DNA from: Bradyrhizobium sp. Tv2a-2
GTDB lineage: Bacteria; Pseudomonadota; Alphaproteobacteria; Rhizobiales; Xanthobacteraceae
Assembly (NCBI RefSeq): GCF_000472425.1
Contig: NZ_AXAI01000032.1
Coordinates: 1-64,000 of the forward strand
Length of the DNA stretch: 64,000 nt
Direction: 5' to 3'
Part shown: positions 18,366 through 27,654 of the stretch, one piece after another
Position numbering within the stretch: position 1 is the stretch's first letter
How the letters are laid out: each line of letters begins with the position of its first letter
Notes under the pieces: model-generated
Databases searched by the model: none
Told to the model about the DNA's origin: nothing
What the model saw: the letters and a program-made list of their open reading frames with translations, nothing else
Translations under genes and position numbers: made by a program

Positions 18366-20258
18366 GTGCCGGCCGGCCGAGCCTCGAATGCCTGCGGCCA
18401 AATGTCAGTCCTTGCTCCGGGCCATATCTTGAAGTGGTTGATGCGTCCGCCAATCCTGGCTGGCGCGGTGCTTCTGACGCTGCTTGCCGCGACCGCGTTT
18501 TTTGGCCTCCGCTATTGGCAGGACCGGCAGTCGGTAAGTTTCGCGATCGAGCACGATCGACAGGTACTCGAAACGCTCGACCGGCTGCGCACCATCATCA
18601 TCGACCTGGACGGCGAGAGGCGCGGTTATCTGCTCACTCTCGACCCGTCCTATCTGAAGGCCTACGGCGTTTCCGACGAGAACGCGCGACGGGAGATCCA
18701 GGGCCTGCAGGCTCTGGTGGCCGGTGACCCGTTGCAGAGTCTTCGAGCCACACACCTGGCGCTCATCGTCTCGGCAAAGCTTCGCGAGATCGACGAGATG
18801 GTCAAGACGGCGGTCGGCACTTCCGGCCTGGCGGCGCTGGCCATGATCCGTGCCATGGACGATATCCGGACGCAAATCGACCTGATGGCGGACCATGAGC
18901 GTTACCTGCTCGTGGATCGGGAGAGACGCGCCGACGCTCTCGATCAGCGCAGAACCTGGCTGGTCGCGGCCGCCGTCATCATCATCACGGCCTTCGCGGT
19001 CATGGCGCTGGTGCTGGCACGGCTCGAGGCAAACCGACGGCGCAAGGCGACTGATGAGAACATCCAGCTCTACAGCGATATCGAGGAGCGCGACAGGAAG
19101 ATCAGGCGACTGTTCGATTCCAACATCATCGGCATCATCATCTGGGAGATCGAAGGCCATATTTTCGAGGCCAACGACGCGTTCCTCCGCATCGTCGGTT
19201 ACGACCGGGAGGATCTCGCCGCGGGGCGCCTGCACCGTATGGAGCTGACGCCGCCGGAGTGGCACGACCTCGACGCGCGCAACGTCGCGTCGCTCAAAGT
19301 GCAGGGGATCATGAACCCGTTCGAGAAGGAGTACTTCCGCAAGGACGGCACCCGCATACCCGTGATGATCGGCGGGGCCATGTTCGGAGAAAACAGCAAT
19401 CAGGGCGTCGGCTTCGTGCTCGATCTGACCGGACTCAAGCGGGCCGAAGCCGAGGCACGCGAGAACGAACGGCGCTACCGCGAAGCCCTGTTGGAGCTCG
19501 CGCATGCCAACCGCGTCAGCACGCTGGGGCAGCTCACCGCCTCGATCGCCCACGAGATCAGCCAGCCGATCGCAGCAGTCGTGACCAACGCACAGGCCGG
19601 GCTGGACTGGCTCGGCGCAGAGCCACCCAATCTGGAGCAGGTCCGGCAGACGCTCGGCTACATTGTCAGCGACGGCATGCGCGCCAGCGAAGTCATTGAT
19701 CGAATCCGGGCTCTCATCAAGAAGGCGCCGCCGAAAAAGGAGAGTCTCCAGATCAACAAGACGGTGCTCGAGGTCACCGCCCTCACCCGTGGCGAAGTCC
19801 TGAAGAACCGTGTCGCGGTGCGGACGCAGCTCGAGGACGGCTTACCGCCGGTTCAGGCAGATCGGGTCCAGCTGCAGCAGGTGCTGCTCAACCTGATCAT
19901 CAACGCCATCGAGGCCATGAGAGCGGTCGCCGAAGGTTCGCGCCAGCTATTGATCACGACCGCCAGAGACGGCGCTGGCAGCATCGTGGTCAGCTTGCGG
20001 GATACCGGAACCGGCCTCGATCCGAAAGAAGCGGACCGCCTGTTCGAGGCCTTCTACACCACCAAGGCCGAGGGCATGGGCATGGGGCTCGCCATCTGCC
20101 GCTCGATCGTCGAGGCGCATGGCGGACGGCTGTGGGCCACCGCGAACGAGCCGCGGGGCGCGATCTTTCAGTTCTCATTGCCGCTGGAGCCGGTGGAAGC
20201 CATTCCCACCGGCCACGCGAGCCTGACGTCACGAGGTCCTTATCTGCCGCGCTCGTAG
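18366..20258 (+). CDS. CHASE3-PAS sensor histidine kinase
   Basis: Up to 630 residues; starts at 18366, 18402 or 18441 are all possible and none has a strong ribosome-binding site. Order: transmembrane helix (about 27-47), CHASE3 periplasmic sensor (about 55-195, with DLDGERRGYLLT), second membrane helix (about 199-221), PAS domain (about 250-370), histidine phosphorylation site in AHEISQP (His396), and an HATPase domain (NLIINAIEAM, DTGTGLD, GMGMGLAICR). It autophosphorylates in response to an unknown signal. No response regulator is adjacent, making it an orphan kinase. Its 3' end overlaps the convergent serA gene by 19 bases. Confidence 0.88.
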   Translation: MPAGRASNACGQMSVLAPGHILKWLMRPPILAGAVLLTLLAATAFFGLRYWQDRQSVSFAIEHDRQVLETLDRLRTIIIDLDGERRGYLLTLDPSYLKAYGVSDENARREIQGLQALVAGDPLQSLRATHLALIVSAKLREIDEMVKTAVGTSGLAALAMIRAMDDIRTQIDLMADHERYLLVDRERRADALDQRRTWLVAAAVIIITAFAVMALVLARLEANRRRKATDENIQLYSDIEERDRKIRRLFDSNIIGIIIWEIEGHIFEANDAFLRIVGYDREDLAAGRLHRMELTPPEWHDLDARNVASLKVQGIMNPFEKEYFRKDGTRIPVMIGGAMFGENSNQGVGFVLDLTGLKRAEAEARENERRYREALLELAHANRVSTLGQLTASIAHEISQPIAAVVTNAQAGLDWLGAEPPNLEQVRQTLGYIVSDGMRASEVIDRIRALIKKAPPKKESLQINKTVLEVTALTRGEVLKNRVAVRTQLEDGLPPVQADRVQLQQVLLNLIINAIEAMRAVAEGSRQLLITTARDGAGSIVVSLRDTGTGLDPKEADRLFEAFYTTKAEGMGMGLAICRSIVEAHGGRLWATANEPRGAIFQFSLPLEPVEAIPTGHASLTSRGPYLPRS

Positions 20259-21505
20259 AGCAGCCGGGCACGAATCGTGCCTTCGAGCTCGCGGATATCG
20301 GCTAGCACCTTGCGGCTATCAGCGGTCGAGGCATCGGCATCGAGGACGATATAGCCGATATCGCCCTGCGCCTCGTAATACTGGGCCGCGATATTGACCG
20401 AATGACGAGCAAGCACCCCGTTGAGCTGGCCCAGCATGCCGGGCAGGTTGCGCTGAACCTGGATGAAGCGCGTTCCCATCGGGCGCGCCGGGAGCTGCAC
20501 TTGCGGGAAGTTCACAGCCCCCATGGTCGCGCCGGTGTCGCTGTAGTCGACGAGCTTGCGCGCGACTTCGGAGCCGATCCGTTCCTGCGCCTCTTCGGTC
20601 GAACCGCCGATATGCGGAGTCAGGATCACATTGTCGAGGCCCTGCAGTGGCGAGGCGAAGCGCTCGGCCGCTGAGCCCGGCTCGACCGGGAATACGTCGA
20701 CCGCGGCGCCGGCGAGCCTGTTCTCACGCAAGGCTGCAGCCAACGCATCGAGATCGACGACCGTGCCGCGGCTGTTGTTGATGAGATAGGCGCCTTCCTT
20801 CATGGCGGCGATCTCGTCAGGACCAATCATGCCTTGCGTCGCCGCCGTCTCAGGCACGTGCAACGACACCACGTCGCTCTGTGCGAGCAACTCCTGCAAG
20901 CTCTCGACCGGCTCGGTATTGCCGTGACGGAGCTTGTCGGTGTGGTCGTAATAGATCACCTTCATGCCGAAAGCTTCCGCGAGGTTGGATAGCTGCGAGC
21001 CGATATTGCCGTAGCCGATGATGCCCAGCGTCTTGCCGCGCACCTCGAAACTGCGCTCCGCCGATTTGTCCCAGCGCCCCTGATGCGCACCGACTGAGCG
21101 CGCGGGGATCCGACGCAACAGCATGATGATCTCGCCGATCACGAGCTCGGCGACGCTGCGCGTGTTCGAGAACGGCGCGTTGAAGACGGGGATGCCGGCG
21201 TGACGAGCACCATCGGCATCGACCTGGTTGGTGCCGACGCTGAAGCAACCGATCGCAATCAACCGATCCGCCGCTTCAACAATTTCCGCGGTGACCTGCG
21301 TGCGCGAGCGGATGCCTAGCAGATGGACGCCGCGAATGGCCTCCTTCAGGGCATCACCGTCGAGCGCCTTCGGCAGGTGGCGGATGTTGGTGTAGCCGGC
21401 GGACCGCATGGCATTCACCGCGGTCTCGCTGATGTTCTCCAACAGCAGGATGCGGATCTTGTCCTTTGCGAGGGACAGCTGGGAATCGAGCGAATTTCTA
21501 TCCAT
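20240..21505 (-). CDS. serA: D-3-phosphoglycerate dehydrogenase with ACT domain
   Basis: The 421 residues from ATG 21505; the frame extends to 21673 but the upstream codons are not protein-like. The catalytic 2-hydroxyacid dehydrogenase domains include the NAD-binding motif LGIIGYGNIGSQ, the segment NNSRGTVVDLDAL and the active-site histidine region LTPHIGGSTEEAQ. The last about 75 residues form an ACT regulatory domain (NLPGMLGQLNGVLARHSVNI). This is the short E. coli-type enzyme of about 410 residues. It oxidises 3-phosphoglycerate, the first step of serine synthesis, and is usually inhibited by serine at the ACT domain. Confidence 0.92.
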   Translation of the reverse strand: MDRNSLDSQLSLAKDKIRILLLENISETAVNAMRSAGYTNIRHLPKALDGDALKEAIRGVHLLGIRSRTQVTAEIVEAADRLIAIGCFSVGTNQVDADGARHAGIPVFNAPFSNTRSVAELVIGEIIMLLRRIPARSVGAHQGRWDKSAERSFEVRGKTLGIIGYGNIGSQLSNLAEAFGMKVIYYDHTDKLRHGNTEPVESLQELLAQSDVVSLHVPETAATQGMIGPDEIAAMKEGAYLINNSRGTVVDLDALAAALRENRLAGAAVDVFPVEPGSAAERFASPLQGLDNVILTPHIGGSTEEAQERIGSEVARKLVDYSDTGATMGAVNFPQVQLPARPMGTRFIQVQRNLPGMLGQLNGVLARHSVNIAAQYYEAQGDIGYIVLDADASTADSRKVLADIRELEGTIRARLLYERGR

Positions 21506-21709
21506 CACTGGCTTTGGCCCCTTTTGAACCTGCCTGCATGTAATTGGCGCGGCCTGCAAAGCCAAGGCTCGATCGGCCTGCCGGCCGGCAGGCCGAATGC
21601 GGGAGCCGAATCGCGACCGCGGAGCGCCCTCCGTGGCACAATCGGGCCGGTAATGCACGGTCAAAATGGCCATTCAGGAACGGCGCCGGATTGCGGCATC
21701 ATGCCTTGA

Positions 21710-22480
21710 TCATGCCTTGCCGGTTGCGAACTGCTTCAACACGATCCCCGCCTGCTCAAGCCGCGCGCGGATCAGGCGCGCGGTCTCGACCGCATGAACG
21801 GAATCGCCATGCACGCAGATCGAGTCGACCGAGGTCGAAAGATGCGTGCCGCGCGCGGTGATGATCGCACCGGCCTTGATCATGTCGATCACGCGGCTGG
21901 CCGCCTGCTCCGGATCGAGAATCATGGCACCTGGCTGCCCGCGCGGAATCAACTGCCCGGTCTCGGTGTAGCCTCGGTCGGCATAGATTTCCTGGTACGC
22001 CGCAATGCCGGCGGCCTCGCTTGCGGCGATCAACTCGCTGAGCGCAGGCGCGAGACAGGCAAGCGTGCGGTCGACCGCGCGCGAGGCGCGGGCGACTGCG
22101 TACGCAATCTCGCGGTTCTCGCAGGCGATATTGCCGAGCGCGCCATGGGTCTTCACATATGTGATGCGGTGTCCGGAATAGGCGGCGAGCGCTGCGGCCG
22201 CACCGATCTGATAGGCGACCAGCCGCTCGATTTCGGCTGCCGAGAATGGCAGGCGGCGGCGGCCAAACCCCCACAAATCCGGAAAACCCGGATGTGCGCC
22301 GACGTTGACACCGTGCTTGCGGGCTGTGGCAAACGTCTGCGCCATCACCTCGGGATCGCCGGCATGGAAACCACAGGCAACATTGGCCGAGGTGACGATC
22401 GACAGCATCGCCTCGTCATCGCCACAAGTGTAGGTACCGAAGCCCTCACCAAGGTCGGAGTTCAAATCGACGGACGGCAT
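21710..22480 (-). CDS. pxpA: 5-oxoprolinase subunit A (LamB/YcsF family)
   Basis: A 256-residue protein starting at ATG 22480 with GGGAG eight bases upstream. The family signature at the N-terminus is complete: VDLNSDLGEGFG, SANVACGFHAGDP, VGAHPGFPDLWGFGRR, YVKTHGALGN. PxpA works with PxpB and PxpC to convert 5-oxoproline (pyroglutamate) to glutamate with ATP hydrolysis. The B and C subunits are not adjacent here, which is unusual since they are often together. The gene lies upstream of serA on the same strand, separated by 204 bases with no other gene. Confidence 0.9.
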   Translation of the reverse strand: MPSVDLNSDLGEGFGTYTCGDDEAMLSIVTSANVACGFHAGDPEVMAQTFATARKHGVNVGAHPGFPDLWGFGRRRLPFSAAEIERLVAYQIGAAAALAAYSGHRITYVKTHGALGNIACENREIAYAVARASRAVDRTLACLAPALSELIAASEAAGIAAYQEIYADRGYTETGQLIPRGQPGAMILDPEQAASRVIDMIKAGAIITARGTHLSTSVDSICVHGDSVHAVETARLIRARLEQAGIVLKQFATGKA

Positions 22481-22808
22481 TCCGGCGCTCCCAGTTTGAC
22501 CTGGCGCAGGTAAACCACGCCTTCACGCCCCAGGCGATCAAAAAAGAAGCGCATCGGTGACCGGCTCCATACGAATTTCAGTCCCGCATCGGCCAGCGCA
22601 CCGACCACCGCGATTGCGCGCCAACCTCGAGCGGCCCCTCGTCTCCGCCGAGGCCACATCACGCTAATGCGGCGCGGCAACGGAAAGCCAAAAAAATCCT
22701 CGCAACTCCTAACAACTTCTAACTCGTCAGGCCGCAAGCGCCCGGTCATGGTGCATGCAAGGGGCGAAAGAGCCGCGTGATTTGATCGGGTTTAAGGGAG
22801 GGCGAGCC
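22481..22808. other. Divergent spacer between pxpA and soxC
   Basis: A 328-base region that must hold both promoters. A 95-codon minus-strand frame (22462-22749) crosses it and overlaps pxpA by 19 bases, but it is arginine-rich and lacks a ribosome-binding site, so I do not call it. A rough tandem of CTAACAACTTCTAACTC near 22710 is the only local structure I see. Confidence 0.4.
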
Positions 22809-24152
22809 TTGGCCATAGACGGGCTGATCACGATACCGATGTCCTCCAGACCACAAGAGACCATCGACACGTTGGAGACCGAAGCGCGGGCCACAAACGA
22901 AACAGGCACCGCGGGCGTCCCGCGAACGCTGTCACGCCGCGGCTTCATTGCAGCCTCCACCGGCTTGGCCGGAAGTGTCGTCGCGGGTCACGCAGCCGCC
23001 GACTCTCTTGCCGACGTGCCGCCGCGCGAGCCCGGCGCCGACCTTAGCTCACACAGCGAACGATCGAAATATGTCAAGATCGACCGGGTACCCGAAGCCG
23101 GTCCGGGCATGCGCAATGTCGATCCGGACAACGCCATCAACGCCAAGACGCCACATCAAAAGCTGGTCGGCAACATCACGCCGACTGACCTGCATTACGA
23201 ACGCAGCCATGCCGGCGTCCCTGACATCGATCCCGCCCAGCACCGCCTTTTGATCCACGGCATGGTGCAGAAACCGCTGGTCTTCAGCGTCGATGACCTA
23301 AAGGCGATGCCGTCAGTGTCGCGCGTCGTCTTCATCGAATGCACGGGCAATGGATGGGAAAACTGGAAAAAGGCCGACCCTGATCTCACCGTGCAGCATA
23401 CGCACGGTCTCATCAGCACCAATGAGTGGACCGGCGTTTCCCTGAAATTCTTGATCGATCTCGTCGGAAAAGAGCGCGGGTCGAACTGGATGCTTGCCGA
23501 AGGCGGCGATGGAGCCGGCGTCGATCGCAGCATCCCGCTCACCGACGAAATCCTGAGCGAGGCCTTTGTCGCCTATGGCCAGAATGGCGAGCCGCTGCGA
23601 CCCGCCCACGGTTTTCCGATGCGGCTGATCATGCCGGGCTTCGAGGGCAACCTCAACATCAAGTGGCTGCGGCGGCTTAAGTTCGGCGACCAGCCCTGGA
23701 TGACCCGCTGGGAGACGGCGCGCTACACCCAGTTGCTCGCCGATGGCAAGGCGCGGCAGTTCCAGCTGCGCATGGAGACCAACTCGGTCATCACCCAGCC
23801 GTCGGGCATGATGGAGATCCGGCCCGGCTATAACCGCATCACAGGCTTTGCCTGGAGCGGTCACGGCAAGATCGCGAAGGTCGAGGTGAGCACCGACGGC
23901 ACGAAAAGCTGGAAGGTCGCCCAGCTGAATTATCCCGTGCTGCCGAAGGCGCAGACCCGCTTCCAGATCGATTGGGACTGGGACGGCAAGCCAACCAAGA
24001 TCGTCAGTCGCGCCACCGACGACAAGGGCAATCTGCAGCCGGACCGAGCGTCTTTCATTGCACGGAACGGGACCAACGCACTGTTTCACTATAGCGCGCA
24101 GCAGACCTGGAGCATCGATGAGGCAGGGAGGGTTCGCAATGTCCTCGCCTAG
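22809..24152 (+). CDS. soxC: SoxC-type sulfite dehydrogenase molybdoprotein
   Basis: The 447 residues from TTG 22809, six bases after GGGAGG; ATG 22755 and 22839 are alternatives without ribosome-binding sites. A Tat signal is present (LSRRGFIAASTGLAGSVVAG). The sulfite-oxidase-fold domain carries the molybdenum ligand cysteine in VFIECTGNGWENW (Cys178), and a dimerisation domain follows (about 320-440). SoxC is the molybdenum subunit of the periplasmic SoxCD complex that oxidises protein-bound sulfane sulfur. The cytochrome gene overlaps its 3' end, so the pair is one operon. soxXYZAB are not in the window. Confidence 0.9.
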   Translation: MAIDGLITIPMSSRPQETIDTLETEARATNETGTAGVPRTLSRRGFIAASTGLAGSVVAGHAAADSLADVPPREPGADLSSHSERSKYVKIDRVPEAGPGMRNVDPDNAINAKTPHQKLVGNITPTDLHYERSHAGVPDIDPAQHRLLIHGMVQKPLVFSVDDLKAMPSVSRVVFIECTGNGWENWKKADPDLTVQHTHGLISTNEWTGVSLKFLIDLVGKERGSNWMLAEGGDGAGVDRSIPLTDEILSEAFVAYGQNGEPLRPAHGFPMRLIMPGFEGNLNIKWLRRLKFGDQPWMTRWETARYTQLLADGKARQFQLRMETNSVITQPSGMMEIRPGYNRITGFAWSGHGKIAKVEVSTDGTKSWKVAQLNYPVLPKAQTRFQIDWDWDGKPTKIVSRATDDKGNLQPDRASFIARNGTNALFHYSAQQTWSIDEAGRVRNVLA

Positions 24153-24684
24153 CAAGCTTGTCCTGAGCCTGACCATCGCAACCACACTGATCGCGCCGGC
24201 GTTGGCCTATGATTTCGGCCGTCCCGCGACGCCGGACGAAATCAAACTGTGGGACATCGACGTGCGCCCCGACGGCAAAGGCTTGCCCGAGGGCCGCGGC
24301 ACCGTCGCCAATGGCAAAGAGGTGTTCGCGGAGAATTGCGCGGCCTGCCACGGTGAAGCCGGCGTAGGCGGAATCAAGGATCGCTTGGTTGGCGGTGCGG
24401 GCACGCTCTCGTCCGACAAGCCTGTCAAGACCGTCGGCAGCTATTGGCCCCATGCGACGACGCTGTTCGACTACATCCACCGCGCCATGCCCTACACGTC
24501 GCCGGGATCGCTGAACGTCGACGACACCTATGCGGTTACGGCGTATATATTGAGCCTAAACGGAATCATTCCCGCGGACGGCAAGCTCGACAAGGCGTCG
24601 CTGCCCCAGGTCAAGATGCCCAATCGCGACGGTTTCATCCCCGATCCGGAATTCGATCCGGCCCGACTGTTCAGGGAAAAGTGA
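24139..24684 (+). CDS. SoxD-like c-type cytochrome, single haem
   Basis: The 181 residues from ATG 24139, which has AGGGAGGG upstream and overlaps soxC by 14 bases. There is a signal peptide (residues 1-23, ending IAPALA). One haem motif is present, C67-A-A-C70-H71, with a likely axial Met in HRAMPYTSPGSLNVDD. It corresponds to the first cytochrome domain of SoxD and receives electrons from SoxC in the periplasm. Two-haem SoxD proteins are about twice this length, so this is the short form. The start 27 codons upstream, at 24058, lacks a ribosome-binding site. Confidence 0.88.
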   Translation: MSSPSKLVLSLTIATTLIAPALAYDFGRPATPDEIKLWDIDVRPDGKGLPEGRGTVANGKEVFAENCAACHGEAGVGGIKDRLVGGAGTLSSDKPVKTVGSYWPHATTLFDYIHRAMPYTSPGSLNVDDTYAVTAYILSLNGIIPADGKLDKASLPQVKMPNRDGFIPDPEFDPARLFREK

Positions 24685-24685
24685 G

Positions 24686-25168
24686 ATGGCGCATCTCGCC
24701 AGGACGGCGATAGTCGCGGCCGTTGCACTAGCTGCAATGATATTGCTAACGGGAGCGCGAGCCATGGCTACAGAGGGACTGATCACCCTACGAAGTGCTT
24801 TCGGACCGGAAGAGACGATGAAACGGCTCGAGGCCGAAGTGAGCGCCAAGGGCTTGACAGTGTTCGCCCATATCGACCATGCCGCAGGCGCCGCTGCCGT
24901 CGGCCTCCCGTTGCGGCCAACCGATCTGTTGATCTTCGGCAATGCCAAAGGCGGCACGCCCTTGATGCAGGCGGCGCAGACCATCGGCATCGACCTGCCG
25001 CTGAAGGCGCTGGTCTGGCAGGACGCCGCGGGCGTCACTTTTCTCTCTTATAATGATCCCCACTTTCTGGCGCTGCGCCACGGCCTCGATGACGGCTCAA
25101 AGGCTACGATCGAGGCCCTGTCGGGCGCGCTGAAAGCGATTTCCGAGAAGGCAGCGAAAGCACCATGA
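24686..25168 (+). CDS. Exported DUF302 domain protein
   Basis: A 160-residue protein whose ATG lies one base after the SoxD-like stop, so it is the third gene of the soxCD operon. There is a signal peptide (about residues 1-28, ending GARAMATEG). The DUF302 domain follows, with the typical pattern ETMKRLEAEVSAKGLTVFAHIDHAAGA and LLIFGNAKGGTPLMQ. DUF302 proteins are small alpha/beta proteins of uncertain role, often found beside thiol or sulfur redox genes. A role in sulfur-oxidation electron transfer or protection is suggested only by position. Confidence 0.87.
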   Translation: MAHLARTAIVAAVALAAMILLTGARAMATEGLITLRSAFGPEETMKRLEAEVSAKGLTVFAHIDHAAGAAAVGLPLRPTDLLIFGNAKGGTPLMQAAQTIGIDLPLKALVWQDAAGVTFLSYNDPHFLALRHGLDDGSKATIEALSGALKAISEKAAKAP

Positions 25169-25265
25169 GCTTGGTCGCGCTGGACGGCTGTTCGAGAACT
25201 GACACATAGAGGATGATCTGAGCCTGGTCCGCGAGTTCGGGCAGATTCCAATAGAGACAAAGGAC

Positions 25266-26270
25266 ATGGCTCAAGCAGAACAAGACATGATGCGGGCCGC
25301 GCTTCTCGACGAGGCCAGGCAGCCGTTCCGGATCGCATCGGTCGCGCGGCCCCGGCCTGCGCCGGGCGAAGTGCTGGTGCGGATTGCCGCGAGCGGTGTC
25401 AATCCGCTGGATCTGAAGATCCGCGCCGGCCAGGCCGCGCATGCGCGCCATCCGTTTCCCGCCATTCTCGGCATCGATCTCGCGGGCACCGTCGAGGCCG
25501 TTGGTTCTGAAGTTACGGCCTTCCGCGCCGGCGACGAGGTCTACGGCATGACAGGCGGCGTCGGGGGCATTCCCGGCTCGCTCGCCCAATATGCCGCCGT
25601 CGATGCGACATTGCTGGCGCGAAAGCCCAGGAATCTCTCAATGCGCGATGCGGCCAGCCTACCCTTGATCGTGATCACGGCGTGGGAAGGCCTTGTCGAT
25701 CGCGTCGGCGTTCGTGCTGGGCAGACAGTGCTGATCCATGGCGGCGCCGGCGGTGTCGGCCATGTCGCGGTCCAGTTGGCCCGGGCGCGCGGCGCGCAAG
25801 TGTTTGCCACCGGGTCGGCCGCGAGCCTTGATTACATCACCGAGCTCGGCGCAACCGCAATCGACTATGGCGCAATGACAGTCGAGCAGTACGTCACACG
25901 CCACACCGCAGCGCGAGGCTTCGACGTGATCTACGACACCGTCGGCGGCACCACGCTCGACGCCTCGTTCAACGCTGTCAGGCGTTTCGGCCACGTCGTC
26001 AGCGCGCTCGGATGGGGCACGCATGCGCTGGCACCGCTGTCGTTTCGTGCCGGAACTTATTCCGGCGTATTCACGCTGCTGCCGCTTCTGACCGGCGAAG
26101 GCCGCCTTCATCATGGCGAAATCCTGCGCGAAGCCGCCAGCCTGGTCGAAGCCGGCAAACTGCGCCCGCGCCTCGATCCGCGCCGTTTCGACCTGTCCAG
26201 TGTCGACGCAGCGCATGGGGCGATTGAGGATCGCTCGGCACGGGGCAAGATCGTGGTCGACGTCGACTAG
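25266..26270 (+). CDS. Zinc-free MDR-family NADPH:quinone oxidoreductase
   Basis: A 334-residue medium-chain dehydrogenase with a GroES-like N-terminal domain (residues 10-125) and a Rossmann domain containing GGAGGVGHVAVQLA. The catalytic-zinc cysteine and histidine of alcohol dehydrogenases are absent, which places it with quinone oxidoreductases or enoyl reductases. It probably reduces quinones or activated alkenes with NADPH in the cytoplasm. Starts at ATG 25266 or 25290 are both possible. It is separated from the soxCD-DUF302 operon by 97 bases and followed by a small membrane-protein gene. Confidence 0.87.
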   Translation: MAQAEQDMMRAALLDEARQPFRIASVARPRPAPGEVLVRIAASGVNPLDLKIRAGQAAHARHPFPAILGIDLAGTVEAVGSEVTAFRAGDEVYGMTGGVGGIPGSLAQYAAVDATLLARKPRNLSMRDAASLPLIVITAWEGLVDRVGVRAGQTVLIHGGAGGVGHVAVQLARARGAQVFATGSAASLDYITELGATAIDYGAMTVEQYVTRHTAARGFDVIYDTVGGTTLDASFNAVRRFGHVVSALGWGTHALAPLSFRAGTYSGVFTLLPLLTGEGRLHHGEILREAASLVEAGKLRPRLDPRRFDLSSVDAAHGAIEDRSARGKIVVDVD

Positions 26271-26312
26271 ACAGCTGCGACCATCCGTTGTCACGATCAA
26301 GGAGCATGTCCC

Positions 26313-26654
26313 ATGCAAGAGAACGCACCGGAGGGACGGAAAACCGGCCCCGCATCGAATCCGCCCCGTAACCGCATCGGCACATGGATCGTGCTGACGG
26401 TGCTGGTCCTGCTGTTGGTGGCCGCCGCGGCCATCGGCTATTTCGGCTGGACCAGCACGGACACCAGCGTGCCGATCTCTGGCTACATTGCCATGGCTTT
26501 CGGCGTCATCTTCTCGCTTGCCGTCGGAATCGGCCTGATGGCCCTGCTCTTCTACTCTAGCCGCGCGGGCTACGACGAACCGGCGGTGCTGATCCAGGAG
26601 CCGGAGGATGAACACGACGATGGCGGGAAGCAAGATCTCGGCAAAACGCCGTGA
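26313..26654 (+). CDS. Small membrane protein with two transmembrane helices
   Basis: A 113-residue protein from ATG 26313 with AAGGAG nine bases upstream. The N-terminus is hydrophilic and proline-rich. Two hydrophobic helices follow, at about 24-45 (WIVLTVLVLLLVAAAAIGYF) and about 58-81 (AMAFGVIFSLAVGIGLMALL). The C-terminus is acidic (IQEPEDEHDDGG). I recognise no family. The layout resembles small respiratory-chain-associated proteins, but that is only an impression. It is on the same strand as the quinone oxidoreductase, 42 bases downstream, and could be co-transcribed. Confidence 0.75.
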   Translation: MQENAPEGRKTGPASNPPRNRIGTWIVLTVLVLLLVAAAAIGYFGWTSTDTSVPISGYIAMAFGVIFSLAVGIGLMALLFYSSRAGYDEPAVLIQEPEDEHDDGGKQDLGKTP

Positions 26655-26754
26655 GGCCGCATAGTGCATGGTCGTCCCGGCCCTCGTCGGACGATCACTC
26701 CTATTGGCGCTCTCGCTTCATCGGCTCGGTGATGCTGCACGGCAGCGACTTCAC

Positions 26755-27471
26755 TCAGCCCGACGCCAGTTGACGTTCGATGCCCTTGGGATCGTGCTTG
26801 AGGCCCTCGGCCAGCCCGCGCGCCATGTCGCCGACGTAAATATCCTCCTCGCCGGCCTCGAAGCCGTCGAGAATTTCGGTGGCGGCATCGGCCGGCGTCA
26901 TCTTTGGAATCGTCAGCACCGCCGTCATGCGGGTGTCGATCGCACCGGGAAAGGCGGCTGCAACTCGGACACCCTTCGGAGCCAAGTCGGCGCGCAACCC
27001 CTGGGTGAGGCTGAGCGCCGCCGCCTTGGAGGCACAATACGAGCCCATGAACGGCAGATTGACCCGGGCGAGGATGGTCAGCAGGTTGAGCACCGCGCCC
27101 TTGTTCCTGATCAGCACCGGCGCAAACGCCCGCGTCACACGCAGCGGCCCGATGTAATTGATCTCGATCTCCTCGCGGGCCATCGCGACATCGGCGGCCA
27201 GCATGAAGCCCGTGTTGTGGTTGACGCCGGCATTGTTGATCAGGAGCGTCACGTCGGTTGCCAGCGCCGCGGCCTTGGCAGCGTCGTCGTCGCTGGTCAC
27301 ATCCAGCTTCACCGGCATGACCGTGGGGGAACCCGCGAGCGAGGATATGTCACGCGCCGCCGCGTAGATCTTGGCCGCGCCCCGCGCAGCAAGCGCCGGG
27401 ATGAGCGCTTGCGCGATCCCGCCGGAGGCACCGGTGATGAAGACGACAGACCCCTTGATGCTCTCGATCAC
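26755..27471 (-). CDS. SDR family oxidoreductase
   Basis: The 238 residues start at GTG 27471 with AAGGATC upstream. The short-chain dehydrogenase signatures are VVFITGASGGIAQAL for NAD(P) binding (the last Gly of TGxxxGIG is Ala), NNAG (LLINNAGVN) and the catalytic YCASK. The substrate cannot be inferred. It is convergent with the small membrane-protein gene and transcribed away from the dienelactone hydrolase, from which it is separated by about 180 bases holding no clear gene. Confidence 0.87.
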   Translation of the reverse strand: MIESIKGSVVFITGASGGIAQALIPALAARGAAKIYAAARDISSLAGSPTVMPVKLDVTSDDDAAKAAALATDVTLLINNAGVNHNTGFMLAADVAMAREEIEINYIGPLRVTRAFAPVLIRNKGAVLNLLTILARVNLPFMGSYCASKAAALSLTQGLRADLAPKGVRVAAAFPGAIDTRMTAVLTIPKMTPADAATEILDGFEAGEEDIYVGDMARGLAEGLKHDPKGIERQLASG

Positions 27472-27654
27472 GCGGCTGATCCTTGCTGTTGGGGTGTCCG
27501 ATCACGCCTGGCGATGACGCAGCCGATCTGCAGTGCCATGATCGAGCGCGCCTGGTAGCAGCCAACGACGCGACAATGAGCAAGACACCATGACCAACAC
27601 TCTCCTATGCGAGAGCGGCGCCGTGAAGCCGACGCCGTCGAGTCAGTTTTGCGA

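Noticed and set aside
22462..22749. 95-codon minus-strand frame upstream of pxpA
   Set aside because: Arginine-rich, overlaps pxpA, and has no ribosome-binding site. I could not tell it from chance.
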